Shown here in pieces: positions 44,386-46,264 of a DNA stretch of 46,264 nt. The notes beneath the pieces were generated by a model. That model did no database searches. It worked only from the letters and a program-made list of their open reading frames with translations, and was not told the origin of the DNA. The stretch spans positions 1 through 46,264 of the forward strand of contig NZ_JAHBBF010000019.1 of NCBI RefSeq assembly GCF_019331725.1, read 5' to 3'. Source of the stretch: Bifidobacterium saguinibicoloris. GTDB lineage: Bacteria; Actinomycetota; Actinomycetes; Actinomycetales; Bifidobacteriaceae. Numbering within the stretch: position 1 is the stretch's first letter; each line of letters begins with the position of its first letter. A program made the translations under genes and the position numbers.

Positions 44386-45351
44386 ATGACCACTCGATAC
44401 GGCTCGTTCCTGCCGCACGACAGCAACGGCGACGTCGCCCAGCTGCACGGCATCGGTGTTCAGCGATTCGGCGACCTTTGGTACGCCTACGGCGAGAACA
44501 AAGTGAACGGCAACCTGTTCCAAGGCGTCCACTGCTACACCACCACGGACTTCACCACGTGGAACGCGCACGGCATCGTGCTCGACGTGCAGGAGGACGG
44601 TTCCGCCCTGGCCGCGGACCGCATCGGCGAACGTCCCAAGGTGCTGCACTGCCCGAAGACCGGCCAGTACGTGATGCTCATCCACGCCGAAAGCCCCGAC
44701 TACGGCTACGCACACATCGGCGTGGCCGTGGCGGACAACCCGCTCGGCCCCTTCGCCTTCCAGACCACCATCACCTGGCGCGGCTACCTGAGTCGCGACA
44801 TCGGCGTCTTCCAAGACGAGGACGGCACCGGCTACGTGATCTCCGAGGACCGCGACCACGGCACACACATCTACCGCCTGTCCGACGACTATCTCACCCT
44901 TGTGGAAGACGTGGCGTGCGAACGCGCCACCGACTACCCGTACGGTCTGGAATCGCCCACCATCGTCAAGAAAGACGGTCTGTACTACTGGTTCGGTTCA
45001 CGTCTGACCGGCTGGTTCACCAACGACAACATGTACTCCACCGCCACCGATCTGCACGGCCCGTGGAGCGAATGGCACGCCTTCGCGCCGACCGGCACGC
45101 AAACCTACGATTCCCAGGTGGACATCGTGATTCCGCTGGACGACGACCCGTTCCACAGCGAACGGTTCCTGTTCATCGGCGACCGTTGGTACAAGAACGA
45201 CCTCGGCAACTCGCCGATCGTACAGCTGCCGATCAGCATCGACGGCGGCATCGCCTCCATGCGGTGGGATGACTCCTACGAGGGTTCCACGCATCGCGAG
45301 ATCCCCGATGATCATGAGCCGATCACCGACCCGCACGCCTATATCTCGTGA
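44386..45351 (+). CDS. Cytoplasmic GH43-like glycosidase (321 aa)
   Basis: A single-domain protein without signal peptide, started at 44386 after GAAAGGACCATCATC. It has a five-bladed-propeller GH43 pattern most like the exo-beta-1,3-galactanase group seen in the two large fusions: LHGIGVQRFGDLWYAYGENK, IGERPKVLHCPKTGQYVM, SRDIGVFQDEDGTGYVISE, GLESPTIVKKDGLYYWFGSRLTGW (probable acid E189) and FLFIGDRWYKND. It keeps only HG of the AHGG motif. The inferred role is intracellular removal of galactose (or galactofuranose) from imported oligosaccharides; substrate is uncertain. It stands alone behind its own operator and is bracketed on both sides by 61-bp repeat arrays, which suggests it was inserted into, or moved with, that repeat. 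Confidence 0.8.
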   Translation: MTTRYGSFLPHDSNGDVAQLHGIGVQRFGDLWYAYGENKVNGNLFQGVHCYTTTDFTTWNAHGIVLDVQEDGSALAADRIGERPKVLHCPKTGQYVMLIHAESPDYGYAHIGVAVADNPLGPFAFQTTITWRGYLSRDIGVFQDEDGTGYVISEDRDHGTHIYRLSDDYLTLVEDVACERATDYPYGLESPTIVKKDGLYYWFGSRLTGWFTNDNMYSTATDLHGPWSEWHAFAPTGTQTYDSQVDIVIPLDDDPFHSERFLFIGDRWYKNDLGNSPIVQLPISIDGGIASMRWDDSYEGSTHREIPDDHEPITDPHAYIS

Positions 45352-45362
45352 TTGAGTGACCG

Positions 45363-45757
45363 GATAGGGCAGTGCCGCGATTTTCGGCCACTGGGAGTGA
45401 GCCAGAGGCCGAAAATCGCGGGCACGTACGCCTTAGCGCGAATATCGGCCGCCGAGAGTCATCCAGAGGCCGATAATCGCATCAATGGGTACTCACCGCG
45501 ATTTTCGGCCGCCGAGCGTCAGTCAGAGGCCGAATATCGCGGCAACAACCTCATCACCGCGAATATCCGCCGCTGAGAGTGAGCCAGAGGCCGATTGCCG
45601 CGGGAATAGAGTCCCCACTGCGGTTTTCGGCCGCTGACCACCGGTAAGCGGCCGATTGCCGCGGAAGCGGACGCCTTAACGCGAATATCGGCCGCCGAGA
45701 ATAATCCAGCGGCCGAATGTCGCGACGGCAGCCCCGTCACCGCGATTTTCGGCCGAT
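45363..45757. repeat. Second array of 61-bp alternating-inverted repeat units (about 6.5)
   Basis: It begins with a half unit about 12 bp after the GH43-like stop codon. Full units start at 45405, 45466, 45526, 45587, 45648 and 45709 (spacings 61, 60, 61, 61, 61). The first right arm CCGCGATTTTCGGCC (45376-45390) and the next left arm GGCCGAAAATCGCGG are a perfect 15-bp inverted pair. The sequence is homologous to the array at 43750-44237. Confidence 0.9.
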
Positions 45758-45762
45758 ACGAG

Positions 45763-45803
45763 GAAGGCCGGTCGATGGACGTCATGCCCATCGACCGGCC
45801 TTC
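45763..45803 (-). terminator. Terminator of the ABC permease gene
   Basis: GAAGGCCGGTCGATGG (45763-45778) pairs with CCATCGACCGGCCTTC (45788-45803). A strong stem lies 67 bp beyond the permease stop codon. There is no U-tract. Confidence 0.75.
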
Positions 45804-45869
45804 GCTCCGTATTCGCTTATGCATCCGGTCATGCCCCGGTCGTGCCCTGCGGCCGCCGAAGCGCGCCCG

Positions 45870-46264
45870 TCATTCCTTGACGGCGCCGGCGGCGAGGCCG
45901 GACTGCCAGTACTTCTGCAGGCACAGGAACGCGATGACCAACGGGATGATCGTGATCAGCGACCCCGTGATGACCAGGTTCTGGATCGCCTGGCCGCCGG
46001 CAGTGCTGGCCTGGTCCTTCCACTGGTTCAGGCCGATGGTCAGCGGATACCAGTCCGCGTCCTTCAACATGATCAACGGCAGGAAGTAGTTGTTCCACGT
46101 CGCCACGATCGTGAACAACGCCGTCGTCACGATGCCAGGCGCCAACAAGGGCAAGCTGATCGTCCAGAACGTGCGGAACTCCGACGCCCCATCCACGCGC
46201 GCGGCCTCCAGCAGTTCGGTCGGGACGGCCTGCTCGCTGAAGATCCACATCAGATACAAACCGA
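45870..46264 (-). CDS. Carbohydrate ABC transporter permease (MalG-type), 3' part only
   Basis: About 131 residues of the C-terminal part; the frame is open through the right edge (...GLYLMWIFSEQAVPTEL), so the 5' end is outside. The EAA loop EAARVDGASEFRTFWTISLPLLAPG, which contacts the ATPase, is intact. Two or three membrane helices follow (VTTALFTIVATWNNYFLPLIML; LVITGSLITIIPLVIAFLCLQKYW). The end GLAAGAVKE is typical of CUT1-family MalG-like subunits, which pair with a MalF-like subunit and a shared MsiK-type ATPase. It may be the transporter for one of the island's orphan binding proteins; this is inference only. Confidence 0.92.
   Translation of the reverse strand, partial: GLYLMWIFSEQAVPTELLEAARVDGASEFRTFWTISLPLLAPGIVTTALFTIVATWNNYFLPLIMLKDADWYPLTIGLNQWKDQASTAGGQAIQNLVITGSLITIIPLVIAFLCLQKYWQSGLAAGAVKE

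Noticed and set aside
9285..45351. Prophage or IS-borne origin of the island
   Set aside because: No transposase, integrase, recombinase or phage structural gene is visible, and the base composition of the glycosidase genes matches their surroundings.
43750..45757. Integron attC (59-base-element-like) sites around a gene cassette
   Set aside because: The length is suggestive, but the GTTRRRY/RYYYAAC core sites of attC are absent, units are tandem, and there is no integrase gene.
43750..45757. Replication origin iterons or parS cluster
   Set aside because: No DnaA-box-like TTATCCACA, no parS-like TGTTTCACGTGAAACA, no rep, parA or parB gene nearby.

Overview
The window looks like chromosomal DNA of a high-GC Actinobacterium, most likely Bifidobacterium. 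The signs are very large cell-wall-anchored multi-domain glycosidases with an LS[K/R]TG anchor signal, LacI regulators placed beside sugar-utilisation genes, GC-rich coding with GC-biased third positions, tRNAs without an encoded CCA, and solute-binding lipoproteins of the bifidobacterial type. Genus is inferred from gene content and style, not from a marker gene.

Bases 1-9200 are mostly housekeeping: the 3' end of a MocR-type aminotransferase/regulator gene, a SprT/YgjP-like metallopeptidase, tRNA-Ile(GAT) and tRNA-Ala(TGC) with terminators, a repeat-rich non-coding stretch (about 2100-2900) leading into a multi-pass membrane protein behind a palindrome-flanked promoter, a zinc-ribbon/Pro-Gly-rich membrane protein, gdhA (NADP-glutamate dehydrogenase), and a DMT/EamA transporter that may be translated from a leaderless mRNA.

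Bases 9285-45351 form a glycan-utilisation island whose enzymes fit plant type II arabinogalactan (arabinogalactan-protein, AGP) side chains and backbone. Four secreted, wall-anchored proteins lie on the minus strand: a beta-helix + GH43 fusion (2125 aa), a GH2 + GH95 fusion (2766 aa), a GH30 + ricin-type CBM + GH43 fusion (1787 aa) and a beta-helix protein (1259 aa). With them are a cytoplasmic GH51 arabinofuranosidase, a small cytoplasmic GH43-like enzyme, two paralogous sugar-binding lipoproteins and three LacI-type repressors. The inferred order of events is: surface enzymes trim fucose, galactose/uronate and the 1,6- and 1,3-galactan chains; lipoproteins capture the released oligosaccharides for ABC import; GH51 and the GH43-like enzyme finish the job inside. 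Only the 3' end of one ABC permease gene is in the window (45870-46264), and it continues past the right edge.

Regulation is visible in the sequence. Five promoters of the island carry two LacI-type palindromes whose centres are 33-34 bp apart, one over the -35 region and one at the start of transcription. The palindromes fall into recognisable variants (TAAGCGCTTA, TAACCGGTTA, TGACCGGTCA and hybrids), alongside three LacI proteins with different recognition helices.

The small GH43-like gene is bracketed by two arrays of 61-bp units (8 units before, about 6.5 after). Each unit carries a short sequence in alternating orientation, like a BIME. I do not recognise this element. A truncated ATPase C-terminal domain next to an AT-rich repeat (36742-37353) marks an older rearrangement.
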